From NCBI GenBank assembly GCA_964036195.1, contig OZ038452.1, forward strand, positions 7,558,704 to 7,622,703: DNA of 64,000 nt. The letters run 5' to 3'. The translations under genes were made by a program, and so were the position numbers. The notes under the pieces are model-generated. The model was not told where the DNA came from, did not search any database, and saw only the letters and a list, made by a program, of their open reading frames with translations. Shown one piece after another: positions 36,801-49,736 of this stretch. This stretch comes from Sphaerolaimus hirsutus. Taxonomy: Eukaryota > Nematoda > Chromadorea > Monhysterida > Sphaerolaimidae. How positions within the stretch are numbered: position 1 is the first letter of the stretch; each line of letters begins with the position of its first letter.

Positions 36801-39800
36801 CCCTTCATTTTCTTCATATTCATTCATGTTGTTTATTGTTACATTTAAATGGTATTTTATGACTGCTCCCAAAATTGCTGGGCTGCAGACGAGTCCAAAC
36901 AGTACTATTAAGTACTAGTAAAACGAAGTACTATTAAGTTATTTTCAGTTACTGGTTTTGAGGCATCTTTCAGCCAGAAAAATTGTGTGTAGTCTCTAGC
37001 TTGGTCATGCAATCCTATTTGCAAAAATGCCTTTTCAATAATGGCAATTAATGCTAGATTGCCTGCCCTGAACCTCAGGAGTAAGCCCAGTGCTAATGGT
37101 GTTGTAATTGGTCCTCTAAAAAGGCACTCGTTGAAACTGGGCTTACCTGCCGACCCATCGTACACGATTCTGCATGATGTCAATTTGCCCGGTGTGATTA
37201 CTGGCTGGTGTAATTGTCGTTACAGATCTCAATTATTCCCTTTTCTAGTTGGTCATCCAAAACTTTCTGGTATTGTTTGAATAAGTTTGGATCTTTGTTG
37301 AATCTTCTTATCAGTGATTTAAACCGTACCAAGGCTTCTGCTTTTCCCGTGGGCAGGTCACTGATACTCTCTTTATACGGCCAGTCAATATAGTATCGTT
37401 TGTTGTTGTCGTTGAATTTTATGCTATTTATTATCATCTCCTCTGCAATGTTGTCATCAATTGCATAGGGGTCATCAGTGATTCCCACTGCTTCTAGACT
37501 GTGAAATTGTCGTAGTGTTTCCTTTCCTATGGCCATTATGGCTACTTTTTGATGATTTTTTGTTGGTTCAGTTAAGCTTGAACTACAAGTGAAGTTACAG
37601 GCATGATCCATAGTTGCAGAATGTACAGCTACCACAATCAAAGCCAAACAGGCAAACCTGCATGCAGATTTTCCTTCTGCAAATGTGTCTATTACCGTGC
37701 TAATTTCACTCTATTTTTTTCCGTTTCCGTGAAAATTTTGCTTTCCGTTTTCCGTTTTCCGGCATTTCATTTTTCCGTTTTCCGTTTTCCGGCCAACAAT
37801 TTTTTTTTACCTTTCCGTTTTCCGTTTTCCGCTGAGTGAAATTTTTTTACCTTTCCGTTTTCCGTTTTCCGGCAGAAATTTTTTTTTTACCTTTCCGTTT
37901 TCCGTTTTCCGTAAAGTTAAAAAATTTTACCTTTCCGTTTTCCGTTTTCCGTAAAAAAATTTTTTTGACACCCTACCCATGGCGCTTTTACCAGGGGTCT
38001 TCTAGATTTCGACCCTCCGGGGGGTTGGATAGATAGCAAATCGCTCCTCCGGAGGGATAGATAGCTGAAAAATTTTCTGAGGGGTTGGGGGGGTTTGCGG
38101 GGCTTCAATATATAGGCCAGAAGGAAGAAAAAGGAGAAAAATCGCTAAAAGTAGGTGAAAATGGGTATATAAGCAAAATACTACTAAAGAAGCTGAAAAT
38201 AGGTAGTTAGGCGCGAGCTGATTTTGGAGGTGAAAATCTATAAAAAGGTGTGAAAAATGGCGCTTTTGATTCTCTGACTGTTGTGAACCTTCTTTTAATC
38301 ACTTGTTCTATTTACATACCAGTAACAAGTGACCAACCATGTCTGTGACCAAATGGAAATACAATATGCTATTTGAAATATGCCCTGCTATACCGAAAGT
38401 AAAATATCGTTATCGAATATCGAGCATATTTTCATATCGAATATCGAATATCGAGGGTCCATATCGTATCGATATCGAATGTCGAGTTTCAGAAAAAAAT
38501 ATTGAATATCGAATATCGATATGGAAAAGTCATATCGTCCCTACCCCCCCCCCCTCTCCTACCTCTGGCTTTTACATCACTAGAGCAGAAGCAAGGTATG
38601 AGCCGGTTGTTTGTTGAAAGGGAGGAGTTATTTTTCCATCAGAATTTTCAGATAAATTCATCGCACGCGTGGGCTTCCATCAATTCCATAAATAAAACCG
38701 CAATTCCCCGATAACGTTAAGTACCCAGGGGATTTCTGTATTTCCTCGAAATACCCCCTTGCAGGGGTCTCGAATGGAGAGGGGTTGGGGGAGGGGTTAC
38801 CCCCCCCAAACCGCCCAGCTATCTATCTATCCCGGAGGCAAAATTTTGGCCTACTACCCCCTAACCCCCCCCCCCCCAAATCGCTCAGCTATCTACCTAT
38901 CTGGAGCGATTTTTGAGAAACACGACCCCTATTTAACTGTTGAAGGTTGAATTTAACTATTTAAAAACTAGCAAACCGCAAGCAGCCAGCAGGGCGGCCA
39001 TGACCTCGGCGTGTCTGCGGCGCACGTGCCGCCAGTCGGCCACCAGCGCGACAGCGATGCGGCCGACCGACTCGGACACGCCGATCACCATCAACAGCGC
39101 GCGCACCTGCCCCGCCGACATGCCCAGTTCTGAGGGGGGGGGGGGGAGTTGAGAACTGTGGCCAATCACGCTGCCAGTAAGTAAATCGCACGTTAAGTCA
39201 CCGACTGGAGCAATTCAAAGTTGTGACTTGTGAGTTAAAATTAGTTGAGATTGAGTAACAAGTGAATTTAAAAATGAATATACCTATATGTCACTTGTCA
39301 TGTGTTGACGCGTCTCTTATCTCACGTATCCATAGAACACTGTGTCACACGTACCAGTTACCGTGTTTCTAAACGCTTGACAAGTTGAGGAACACGTAAT
39401 TGGTACAACGATTTGTCTGAATCTACACAAAAAAAACTTTAAAAAATTAAAACAAGATTACGGGGAGGTAGCCGGAAGACCAAAAATATCCCTCTCGAAG
39501 ACGGAAAACCTCTAGCAGTCGCCCCAATGCAACAGCACAAACCTAAGCATCTAGGCGGAGTGACCATGCCGATAAAAAATCCAGCGCAAGACATGGCGCA
39601 GGCTGCGTTGAACAGCCAAATGGCAGGGTCGCGCAGCACGCTCACATTGCACACGGGCCCCAGCATGTTGCCCGCGCCCTGCCATAGGTACTGCAGGGGG
39701 GGTTGCTGTTCAGTGGCAATGGCATTGGCACATGGAGATTTCAAAACATAACAAGATATTTTGGCTGAAATTGTTTCGCCTGTATTCGGGGATCTAATAT

Positions 39801-42800
39801 GGGAGGGGGTTGTTACCACCCACCCAAAGACTCCAGCTATTTTTTACACCTGGCGCCCCCCAATCGACCAGCTATCTGGAGGGATTTTTGAGAAATTTTG
39901 TCCCTATTTTCAGGGTTTCTTCTAATTTTTCTGTCTTCTTCACCTTGAAAAATTCTGCTCCCGGGAAAATTTTGTCGGCTTTCGGCTCCGTAGAAGCGAT
40001 TTACGATCTGTCTGTCTATCTGAACCGCCGCAGAGGTTTAAATTTACGAGACCCGGTCGGGACCCAGATCAGGACTGGTAAATCCCGACACTTAACCGGA
40101 ATAAAAGTTCTGTACGACCCAGGGACTTATCCAGGATTTTTGAGCGGGGGGGGGCTGCTTGTTTACGGAGGCTGAGCGATTAATGATAATGTCGTTAACA
40201 TTAACCCGTTGACATTAACGGGGGGATTTACCCCCCCCCCCCCCCCCTCCCCTGAAATTTTACCTACATAGTGGCGGAATGGCGCTGCCGCCATTAGTAG
40301 GCGCCACGCCATGGCGCCATTGGCGTTGGGGCCAACGCCATGGACTGTATATGTATGTAAATATACATATAAATACAGCAAAAAGTACACCATTGAGTGT
40401 ATTTTTAAAGATTAGCGGCCACAGGGAGCCAATCTGATGATATTATCTCATCTCTGGTGAAAAATGCGCGCTTGCGCGCGAAATTTTTTACGCTGACGTT
40501 GAAAAAATCGCATTTTCCGGTTACTTTCTGGTCTCACCCGGGAAATGGGGGGGGGCTGCAGCCCCCCCCCCGCCCCCCCCCTGGATACGGCCCTGGTTCG
40601 ACCCACAGCAATGATAAATACAAAGGGCCAACGTGAGTTTACCTGCCAGAGGAGACGCGGCCGCCACCATTGCTCCTGTCTTTGAGCGATTTGCTCAGCT
40701 GAGCGCGCATCGCGGACCACTTCAGGGGGCAGGTCCAGCAAAGATTCCATCTGTGCATGGACTGGGCTTGTTCGAGTGAGACTGGCCGTGCGAGACTAAA
40801 GCCGCGTTTACACTGCATTTTGAGTCGTCAAAAAAAAGTAGTGAAAAAGTTCCATAATTCCGGAATAAAGTTCCACATCTGCAACGAAAAGCAGTGAGGT
40901 ATACTCAAAAGTTTAGTGTACACACATGCCAATTTGCAGATAATTCGTGGATGTCATTCAAGATTGACAACGAATTTCAGTTGTCGGTTCGGTTTGAGAA
41001 CAAAAACCGAACCGACAACTGAAATTGCCTATATGTCTTGAACGACAGGCTCAAAAAATCTGCAAATGAGCATGTGTGCACGAGTGACCACACTTCACCG
41101 CCTTTTGTTGTAGATATGGAACTTAATGCCGGAATTATAGAACTTCATAACGCAAATTTTTTGTCGGCACACGACCCCGTGTAAACGCTGCTTTAGAGTG
41201 GCATTCTGAAGTTCCGGGACCGTAACTGCCATTTTTCGGACTACTGATGGGAAAAGCACCCTTAGTTCAAACTTAACAGGTTGATATACCGCGAAATTTA
41301 GGGGGTGCTGAGCACGTGTTCGGCATTTAGATAAATACATACGTAGGGTTCAAACGATATGACTTTTCGATATCGATATTCGATATTCGATATTTTTACA
41401 AAATTTTCGATATCGATATTCGATATTTTTTTTCTGAAACTCGATATTCGATATCGATACGATATGGAACCTCGATATCGATATTTGATTTTGAAAAATG
41501 GTCGATATTCGATATTCGATATTTTCGATATTCGATATTGCGATATGCTTTTGGTATAGCAAGGCATATTTCAAGTGGCATATTGTATTTTCATGTGGTT
41601 GCACACATGTTTAATCATCTCTTTACTGAAATTTGAATGGTACAAGTGATTTTAACAAGCTTTACATCACTCAATGGTAGAAAATAGAAGAAAAACATGA
41701 TGAATCAAAGTGTATCAAACAAATAACAATTGGTAGATATTACAGTTCATCCTAACCTAATTGCTTAAGGGCATGTTGCAAAAAAAGTATATCAGCGTTT
41801 TCTGGCTTCAAATTTGGCACTCCAACAACAATGACATTATAAATACTGTACTTTTACTCATCAAATACAATACTATAAGCACATCAGATCAACCATAAAC
41901 ATCTCAAAATGAAAATGAAAAGTAAATTTAGGGACACAATACAGGTTCGATATATCGAAAAAATGGTCGATATTCAATATCGATATTCGATATTTTTTCA
42001 AAATTTTCGATATTCGATATTTTTTCAAAATTTTCGATATCGATATTCGATATAAAAAAATGGTCGATATCCGATATTCGATACGATATATCGTCTGAAC
42101 CCTATACATACGTTCAAATGGTTCGATAGAAATCCCCATTCCCCTCCCTTCAGCTAGCAGACAGCTGTTAAATAACCCCCATTCAGTATAAAAAACTCAC
42201 AAAAATGTCACTGGTGCTCACGCAGGGCAGCTTGTGCTCGGTCACACGCGCAAGCTTTTTGTCAATGTAAGTATCTTCACAATCCTCTGCGGAAAATTGA
42301 ACAGTGCAAACCGAATTACAAATAGGAATGCTTAAGTGACTCACTTTGAATCGACCAGCCAGGTGTGCTGGCAGAACGCCCATTGCTTTTTTGCAACAAA
42401 CTTGAATGAGATTCTTCTGCTTGCGACTCCGCAACTCCTCCTCGTGGCAACGCTGCGAAAACGACAAGTGTAATTAGGCAAAAAAAATTGTTACCAATTT
42501 TTTTATAATACGCGACAGGTCAAAATATTTCTTCTGATGATCCATACATTTAGATTTTTTTTTAATTTTCTAAAGTCGACATTTGACTTCTCACAGTCTG
42601 AGCCAAATAAACTTTATTTGATTTGATGTAAAAATCTTCGTTTCCAATGCGCGATTTGGAAAAGATCTCTGCACAATGTATTCGCTGAGTGAAACTGTGA
42701 CTTTTTTGTTTTCCGCCGTCGGTCACTAAGGTTAATACTTTTCATATTCAAACATATACTACTTTCATATACCTAAATCCCACACCCGTGACACCTAACT

Positions 42801-45800
42801 CACACATTTGCCTAGTGGCCGCTTCAGGCATCCCACTGGCGCACTCAGATTTCGCTCTGACATAAACCGCCTGTCCTTCTAACTTGTCTTTCTCGAGCGA
42901 CAAATTGTCATTGGCATCAATCTCGTCAGCAGGTGGTTTGCTTTTTCTGACCCAAAATGACATGGGCCTGTAAAGGGAGGCCCCGATGGCCACTTGGAGC
43001 ATGAAAGCACCTATCAGTAGGAACACCTGCGTAGTGTGTGTGAGTAGAATCGTGCTAAGCAGAACTCAGCTGAGTAAAGTCATAACTGAACAATACATCC
43101 ACAACAACAAGTGACACACACCTAAGCTTTTTCAACCAGTTGGAAACATAACAGGGGTCTCCAATGAGGGTGATTTGGGGTGTTTGGGTGATTTGAGGGT
43201 GATTTGTGAGTTACTCTCAAACTCCCAGTTATTTATCTATCTATACCAGATACCACTCAGCTTGGTATGTATCAATCGCGTAAACAAAATTTATACACCA
43301 TCCCCTCCAAACCGACCAGCCAGGGGTCTCGAATGGGGGGTTGGGGGGGGGGGGTACCCCCCCCCCAAACCGCCCAGCTATCTATCTATCCCGGAGGCCG
43401 CTACCTATCTGGAGTGCTTTTTGAGAAACTATACCCCAATTTTCGCTCAAAATCGCTATTTTTCATACTTTTTATACATTTTCACCTCCAAAATACTAGT
43501 TGTTCCTATTTACCTATTTTCAGCTATTTTTTGTACTATATGCTCTTGTGTACCCATTTTGAGCTATTTTACACCTAAACACCTTCCCGGACAAGTTCAC
43601 CACCCATTTTTTTATTTCACTTCGAATGCAATATCTCCGTCAGTGGGGGAGTTATAAGGCTGAAACTTAGTATATATTAAGTTGTAAGACCCCCTTACTC
43701 CCCAACAATAAGGGGAGGTGCGGCGACTCACTACGCCCTATATGCAAAAAAAATTTGTGGCGTTTTTGGTGTCCCAAGCAAGTTCACCCACTTGATTAGC
43801 TACACTTTGAAGGTTATATCCCCAGCTGTGAGGGCGGTAGAAAGCTGAAATTTGGGGGATGTCTTGCCAACAACCCCCCTCACAATACACCAGTGGGGCG
43901 GCTGCCAACGACCCACTAAAGCATGGGTCACTGCATATAAATTTGATAATTTTTTTAAGAACAACCCAAGTGTCCCAAACAAGTTCGCCACACAACTGCA
44001 TTGTAAAAAAATGTTGTGAGAACATACCTGATATAAAATTGAATCAGATATGAACCCTAGTTCTGCTCATTAAAATTTTTTCAGTAGGGCACCCACCCTG
44101 TCCCATAACAGGAGATTGAAAATTTCACTTTAAACCAATTTTTTGTATCACACTTAAAAAGTTGGTTTACAAAGTTCACTAGGGGAGGGTCTAAGGTTCA
44201 AAGTTATGTAAACAACATAACCTCTAAAATGCTTCCGTAAGGAAATTTATTTGGGGTGAATGAAAAAGTGAAAATTTTGTCAAATTTTCTTCCTGAAATG
44301 ACATCATTTTGACATCATAGAATTCACCCCAAGTAAATTTCCTTATGGAAGCATTTTAGAGGTTATGTTGTTTACATAACTTTGAACCGTAGACCCTCCC
44401 CTAGTGAACTTTGTAAACCAACTTTTTAAGTGTAATACAAAAAATTGGTTTAAAGTGAAAATTTTCAGTTGGCTGTTTATGGGACAGGGGACAGTGTAGC
44501 ATTCCGCAAAAATGCCCATTCCGCATTTTTGCGGAATGGGCCCTTGCCGGACAGGGTGGGTGCCCTACTGAAAAAATTTTTTTGGTTGAAATAGTGTTCC
44601 AACCCGATTCATTTTTATATTAGGTATGTTATTGTTGCACCATTGTTTTAATGCAGTTGGGTGATGAACTTGTTTTGGGACACTTGGGCTGTTTTTAGAA
44701 AATGGTTAACTTTATATGCAGTGCCAGTGACCCATGCTTTAGTGGGTCGTTGGCAGCCGCCCCACTGGTGGATCGTGAAGGGGGTTGTTGGCAAAATATC
44801 CCCCAAATTTCAGCTTTATACCGCCATCACAGCTGGAGATATGGCTCTCATAGAGTAGCCAATCAAGTGGGTGGTGAACTTGTTTGGGACGACGGGGGCC
44901 TCGCCGTAATGAAAACCCGGCCGTAATGAAAGCCTGGCCGTAATGTATGCCTACCCGGCCGTAATGAAAGCCTGGCCGTAATGTAGGGGATGCTACATTA
45001 CGGCCGGGCAACATTACGGCCGGTTTTACATTACGACCGGGTCCTAGAGCAGGTGAGGGGAGTAGATTTCGTGTGACGTCGATTCTTGTACACCCCCACC
45101 CCCCCGCAGACAGCCAAATGTGCGCTTCCCAATATGCTTTCATCTGCACCCCCAGCGCACAATGACAAATGATAGCATGATTTTTCGTTTTGAGCTAAGT
45201 CCGGTGACCCTCCGGTGCAGGGGGCATTTTCCTCATTTCCATCAGTTGATAAATAATTGCGAATAATTGTGTGTGTGTGTGCGTGCGTAAAGAAGATGCA
45301 CGCGCCAACATAAATTGGATGAAAAATGAGCTAAGTCAATTAATTTCAATTTGCCCACATATACATTCAAAAATAATCGACACAAATTTATAAACTGAAT
45401 AATAAATTTATAAATTTACAAATATATTTATAAACTGATGGAAATGAGGAAAACGGCCCTTGCAAACGGTCACCAGACTTAGCTCAAAACGAAANNNNNN
45501 NNNNNNNNNNNNNNNNNNNNNNNNNNNNNNNNNNNNNNNNNNNNNNNNNNNNNNNNNNNNNNNNNNNNNNNNNNNNNNNNNNNNNNNNNNNNNNNNNNNN
45601 NNNNNNNNNNNNNNNNNNNNNNNNNNNNNNNNNNNNNNNNNNNNNNNNNNNNNNNNNNNNNNNNNNNNNNNNNNNNNNNNNNNNNNNNNNNNNNGGAAGG
45701 TGTTTACTTTAAGCTATTGTTCTCCCTTTTCTACCTTCTACACCCTGAAATAGACTATATATCGAACCTCCACAACCCCCCCCCCCCATTTTTTTCTAGC

Positions 45801-48800
45801 GATCTATCTATCCCGAAGAAAGCTCAGCTATCTATCCAACCACTCGGAGGGTCAAAATTCAAGATACTCCTGCGACCGGCTAGCTATTTATGTCAGAGGC
45901 AAATCTTTTGGCTACCATCCCCTTAACCCCCTCCCAAATCGCAAATTTCCATACCCTTTTGTGCATTTTTACCTTAAAAATCACTAGGTCACGAAAATTT
46001 TCAAACTATTTATCTATCACACCGGCGGAACGATTTGCTATCTACCTGAACCCTTGTGAGAGTCCAAATCTCTGCGATCCCGGCACCTAATTGCACAGCA
46101 ACGATTGTACACATGAGAATGTCTATACCATTTAGCCCCAACCTCACACACACGCCACAATCCACACACACACCTGCGGCATGCCATATATCTTTATAGC
46201 GAGCTGCACCACCGGCGGGCCGAGAATGCTGGCAACGCCCGATCCGCTAAATAGCAGCCCGTTGGCGAGCGCGCGCCGCCCCTCGAAGTAGCGCGACACC
46301 ATGATGGGCGCGTTAGATACGGCCAAGCCCACGCCCGTGCCCCCTGGGAAAGTGGTGATCTGGATCAGGGGTCTCGAATGGGGGGTTGGAGGGGGTAACC
46401 CTCCAAATCGTTCAGCTATGTATCGAGGAGCCAAATTTTTTACTACTATAACTGAACTACTACCCCCCCAAAAAAAAATCCGCCAGATATCTAGCTATAT
46501 AGAAAATTTTACTCCAATTTTTGCTCAAAATCGCTAATTCTCATACCTTTTATGGTTTTTCACCTTCGAAACCACTAGTGCATGAGCATTTTTGCAATTG
46601 TCAGCTGTTTCTGTGCATATATACAAATTTTTAGCCGTTTTTCACATGTTTTTAGCTGTTTTCACATATTTTTATCCATTTCCCCCTTTTCTGCCTTCTA
46701 CACCTTGAAAAAGCCTACAAATTGAACCCCCGCAACCCCCCCCCCCTCCCCCTAAAATACAATGACCGGCGAACGGTCCGTATTTCAGCCTGGTTCAAAG
46801 TCGCTCATTATTTTCTCAAACCCACCGAGTATGCCGAACGGCAGCACGACCGAGTATATATCGTGTCCAAACGAGGAAACCACGCCGGCGGCGAACATGA
46901 AGCCGGCGCCGCACAGCGTCACCACGCGGATGGTGCACGCGTCGCCGAAAGCGGTGAACGCCGGCGCTGCGGTCGCGTTGAAAACAATTTAAGATAAGCT
47001 TGATTGTTCAAAAAATTGGAAGAAAGTGCGCACCCACTGAAATTTTTAGTTACCGTATTTCCGGGTAATATCTCCTCAAAATCAGCACTCAAAAAAAATT
47101 CCCCTGAAAATACCCTTCCAAATCAGCACTCTAAAAGATAACCGCCCCCCCCCCCCCCGAATAACCGATTGGCGCACCGCACACTCAAAATTGGAAAGGG
47201 CGGTTGGAACGTTTTTTTTAGCAAGGTCAGAATTAAAAAGAGGGTGGAATTTAAAATCGTCCGAACCTACCCAAATTTCAGTAGTTTTTCAGTTTTGTCA
47301 TAAATAAAATCGTCCGAACCTACTTTAGAATTCACTTTAATACACACTTTTAAAGGTGGTTTACGATGCCTTCGAGGAGATGATTTAAGGTAAAAATTCG
47401 CGTAAACAACATTACCCCAAAAATCAACCATGGAGGAGATTTGATGGGGTCACTGTAATGATGTCATCGATGACATCATTCCAGTAACAAAATTCGCCTT
47501 GTGGGACAGCTTTTGTGTTGACTCCCATCAAATCTCCTCCATGGTTGATTTTTGGGGTAATGTTGTTTACGCGAATTTTTACCTTAAATCATCTCCTAGA
47601 AGGCATCGTAAACCAGCTTAAAAAGTGTGTATTAAAGATTTGACTCAAATCGAAATTTAATCTGGAACTTGTGTATGGGTGTCAAATACTCTTTCGAACC
47701 AGATCAAATTTTCGTTTTAAAATTTGCTTTTTGAATACACACTTTTTACAGTGGTATACATTGTCCTCCAAGGGACATTCTAATGTAATTTTTATTTTTG
47801 CTGTCCAGTGCCAAACCTGGACAGCGAATTCTCAAAAATATCATTTTATTTTCCAGCGGTCCACTCTCAAGGGGGGTCGCCAGGGGGCTCAACCTTCCGT
47901 GAAAAGTAGTGGGGGGTGTCGTGTACACCCCCTGAAAATTTCGATCAATTCCCCCCAACAGTTTTAGTTTGGCAGCCCGTTTTATCAAAAAACAAGGGGT
48001 GGCGGACCTCGCGTGGACAGCGATTTTTTCAAAAAAATATTCATGTATACGGCGACCCACACTCAGGTGGGTCGCCGGCCTGGCCCAGCCGGTATATAGT
48101 AGTGGGGGTGTTTCGAGTATATGCCCTCAAAATTTCGAATAAATCCCCCCACTACAACTGGAGATATGGCATTCGGCACAGACTCTGAATTTGGGTGGCG
48201 GACCTGGCGTGCACCCTGTTTATGATGAAATTTTTTAATGTATGTTCGTTTATTCAGATGGGATATGGTAGATTTCATTGTAAGGTGTAATGTCGCTGCA
48301 GTATACACATTATCACTGGTAGTAGTTTTCATTGGTTTTGTGGCAGTTTTAACCGTAGTTGGCAAAAGTTATTTATGTTTGTACTCAAAATAATACGCGT
48401 ACTCACTCGCGTACTACATAAATACTTTTACGTTTCCTTCAGATAAAATACCAGTACTCATTGACTCGTGTACTTTTTGAAAGTACGCGAGTACAGAAAA
48501 CGTATATGTTTGCTTTTACACTTTTTTAAATACCAGTATTATTATAACAACTCTGATTTCTGCATTCTACCATGAAATAATAAGCTGTGATATGCTCCTG
48601 TAGTATTTATGAAATATCCAACCAATGTACTTACACATGTAAACTTGGGTATATTGTTTTTCTGTTGTTCAGCCGATTATTACCCGATACCCGGTTATTT
48701 TAATACCCGGAACCGAAATTTTGATCATTTTAGAACCGAAAGAACCGAACCAGAACCGAGTTAAAGAACCGAACCGAGAACCGGAACCGAAAATTTTCAG

Positions 48801-49575
48801 GAACCGAGAACCGATACCCGAACCGAAATCTTTTGGAACCGAGAACCGGAACCGAAAATTTTGAAATTCCCAACCCTAGTGTGCGGTGCGTCATTAACCC
48901 CTCAAGATGTGCACTTCCATTGAAAAAAAACCCTGCACTTATTTCGGGGAAAATGTATTCAAACTGTTTTTGTAACGAACCGCCAAAGAACGTGATGCCG
49001 CCGAAAAGCGCCTGCATCACGCTGGCGAGCAAGGCGGGCGCGTCGTATTCCTCGATCAGCGCGGCGAACAGCACACCGGACGACTTGGCCACGCACATGA
49101 TGGTGAAGTGGTTGAAAATGGCTCCTGGGTGCGTGGTTTATTTGATAGTTGGGCAGCCCCACCCCCCCCCCCCCCATCGGCAACGGGTCTACATGCCGAG
49201 CGGGTTTACATGATTAAGGAGCCTACGTCGTTGGATCGACGCCGCAAATAGTTTCGATGCGTGTTATTTTAAAAAACGGTTTAAAAACTCCAGACATCCC
49301 TAACAAATGTACTTTATTACCTGTTTTCCCACCCACGCACTATGAGCACAATTGTACACCTTAAAGTCAATTTACAGGAGTCAAACACCTACCCCGCAAA
49401 TAGGAAGACAGTTTCATAAATTAAACAAATCAAACTCGAATTTAATACCAATTCAACATCGCAATGAACTCCCCCCCCCGTAAAAAAAAGAAAAATTCAA
49501 TCACAACAAAAACAAACCCGCGAGGACACACCAGGCCCAGCCGCGATCCACCGGCACGCGCGACGACTGCACCAT
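33870..49575 (-). CDS. Monocarboxylate-transporter-like MFS protein, SLC16 family (12 exons, complete)
   Basis: Exons in transcript order: 49518-49575, 48981-49124, 46826-46966, 46174-46343, 42763-43026, 42345-42452, 42201-42284, 40643-40750, 39543-39690, 38977-39129, 34969-35206, 33870-33999; 581 residues. The family moves lactate, pyruvate or other monocarboxylates, or aromatic amino acids and thyroid hormone in MCT8/10, across membranes. TM1 carries DRGWAW, matching the SLC16 motif [DE]G[GS][WF][GA]W except the second position. TM5 carries YFEGRRALANG, matching the second SLC16 signature. TM8 has SVGRIAVALVAD, and the TM10-11 region LDPLLIGAQRD. The C-terminus is basic (RRRRRD). Residues about 195-370 form the long TM6-TM7 loop. 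In that loop the donor of exon 5 is ambiguous (42763 or 42773) and the 42284 acceptor was chosen to keep phase. An in-frame TGA precedes the ATG by five codons. Introns hold BEL/Pao and hAT-like insertions. Substrate cannot be inferred. Confidence 0.88.
34190..34915. repeat. Inverted element with CACATCTAAACC ends inside the last MCT intron
   Basis: The left CCTATTACACATCTAAACC mirrors the right GGGTTTAGATGTGTG. Interior copies of GGGTTTACATGCGCACCG, a short CAGGGACATAACC segment (about 34560-34686) and a GGCAAACACAAAGGC inverted block are present. Confidence 0.5.
35267..35889. mobile_element. TAGGGATGGCC hAT-like element in the last MCT intron
   Basis: Ends TAGGGATGGCCAAGG...TTTTTCGGCCATCCCTA. 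Flanks CTAGTGAC and CAAGTGAT, 6 of 8. Contains GCGCGCAAGCGCGC and the CACTTATAATGATATCCCAT core of the family. Confidence 0.7.
36023..37975. mobile_element. TTTCCG-repeat hAT-like element with nested retroelement, exact TSD
   Basis: Ends TAGGGTGTCAAATTTCCG...TTTTTTTGACACCCTA with exact duplication CCCATGGC at 36015-36022 and 37976-37983, inside a GCGCCATGGCGC element. Both arms are TTTTCCGTTTTCCGG units in the same strand sense. The middle, about 36300-37700, is foreign BEL/Pao-derived DNA. Confidence 0.87.
36564..37647 (-). pseudogene. Decayed BEL/Pao retrotransposon polymerase fragment
   Basis: Three minus-strand frames lie in pol order. 37198-37647 carries the linker region before reverse transcriptase (HSLEAVGITDD, GIIEIC). 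36908-37183 carries the RT fingers/palm (RIVYDGSAGKPS, IEKAFLQIGLHDQARD). 36564-36788 carries the active-site box, here YVDN instead of YVDD. A CSPAILGA motif between the last two is in another frame. Stops and frame changes between segments make it non-functional, and no LTRs, gag, integrase or RNase H are seen. It lies wholly inside the 36023-37975 hAT-like element, in an MCT intron. Confidence 0.82.
38330..38560. repeat. Partial CGATAT-repeat element
   Basis: Arm of the CGATAT family with the core CTTGAAATATGCC-like sequence and GAAAAGTCATATCGTCCCTA end; the opposite arm is missing. Confidence 0.6.
40120..40595. mobile_element. CAGGGACTTATCC hAT-like element
   Basis: Ends CAGGGACTTATCCAGG...CCTGGATACGGCCCTG with flanks GTACGACC and GTTCGACC (7 of 8). 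Its right end is 48 bases from MCT exon 8. Confidence 0.8.
41344..42104. mobile_element. CGATAT-repeat hAT-like element in an MCT intron, exact TSD
   Basis: Ends TAGGGTTCAAACGATAT...ATATCGTCTGAACCCTA with exact duplication TACATACG at 41336-41343 and 42105-42112. It shares its 500-base middle with 22321-23067 in inverted orientation. Confidence 0.88.
43140..43600. repeat. One-sided CAGGGGTCTC elements
   Basis: Two left ends (43153 and 43322) are followed by CTATCTATC, CCCCCCAAACCGCC and TTTTTGAGAAA blocks. No matching right ends are found. Confidence 0.5.
43760..44895. repeat. 1.1-kb near-perfect palindrome (foldback element)
   Basis: Arms of about 560 bases mirror each other. Shared blocks include AAGTTCACC..ACTTGATT, GCTGAAATTTGGGGGAT, GACCCATGCTTTAGTGGGTC, GTTTACATAAC and AACCTCTAAAATGCTTCC. 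The centre near 44310 contains TTTTGACATCAT. No transposase frame. Confidence 0.8.
44890..45060. repeat. CGGCCGTAATG unit repeat
   Basis: Repeats of CCCGGCCGTAATGAAAGCC and its inverse, related to the 4911-5515 palindrome. It begins at the right edge of the 43760-44895 foldback. Confidence 0.6.
45495..45694. other. Assembly gap (200 N)
   Basis: A run of exactly 200 N, a placeholder length, so true size is unknown. It lies in an MCT intron. Confidence 1.
46369..46765. repeat. One-sided CAGGGGTCTC element adjoining MCT exon 4
   Basis: Begins CAGGGGTCTCGAATGGGGG, 26 bases upstream (on the transcript) of the exon 4 acceptor, and runs through ATTTTTAGCTGTTTT repeats to C-runs at 46735-46752. Confidence 0.5.
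47170..48240. repeat. Foldback-type palindrome group in an MCT intron
   Basis: 47345-47640 is an inverted pair (GGTTTACGATGCC, AACAACATTACCCCAAAAAT, TCAACCATGGAGGAGATTTG). Its centre, GATGTCATCGATGACATC, recalls the other foldbacks. Flanking 47750-48240 holds GTGGCGGACCTCGCGTGGAC-like repeats, and 47170 has a CTCAAAATTGG end as at 20205. Confidence 0.6.
48670..48882. repeat. GAACCGA-repeat element arm ending AACCCTA
   Basis: Tandem GAACCGAGAACCGGAACCG with right terminus TTCCCAACCCTA, the inverse of TAGGGTTGGGAA. The left terminus is not clear. Confidence 0.6.
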
Positions 49576-49736
49576 GGCCGCAGGATTGGCTCACAAACGC
49601 CACTTTTCAGTCGGGCCCCCGGAAAGTGTCCATGGCCGATTTCGCGTCGCTGAGCGTTGTTTGATGATAATGAGTCGATGTTGATTGATTAGGGTGAAAT
49701 ATGGGGCCGGAAAATGAAGGAAAAACTGACCGGCAG

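Noticed and set aside
49607-49633. Eight-codon upstream ORF before the MCT start
   Set aside because: Present on the minus strand, but whether this sequence is in the mRNA or an intron is unknown, so no regulatory role is claimed.
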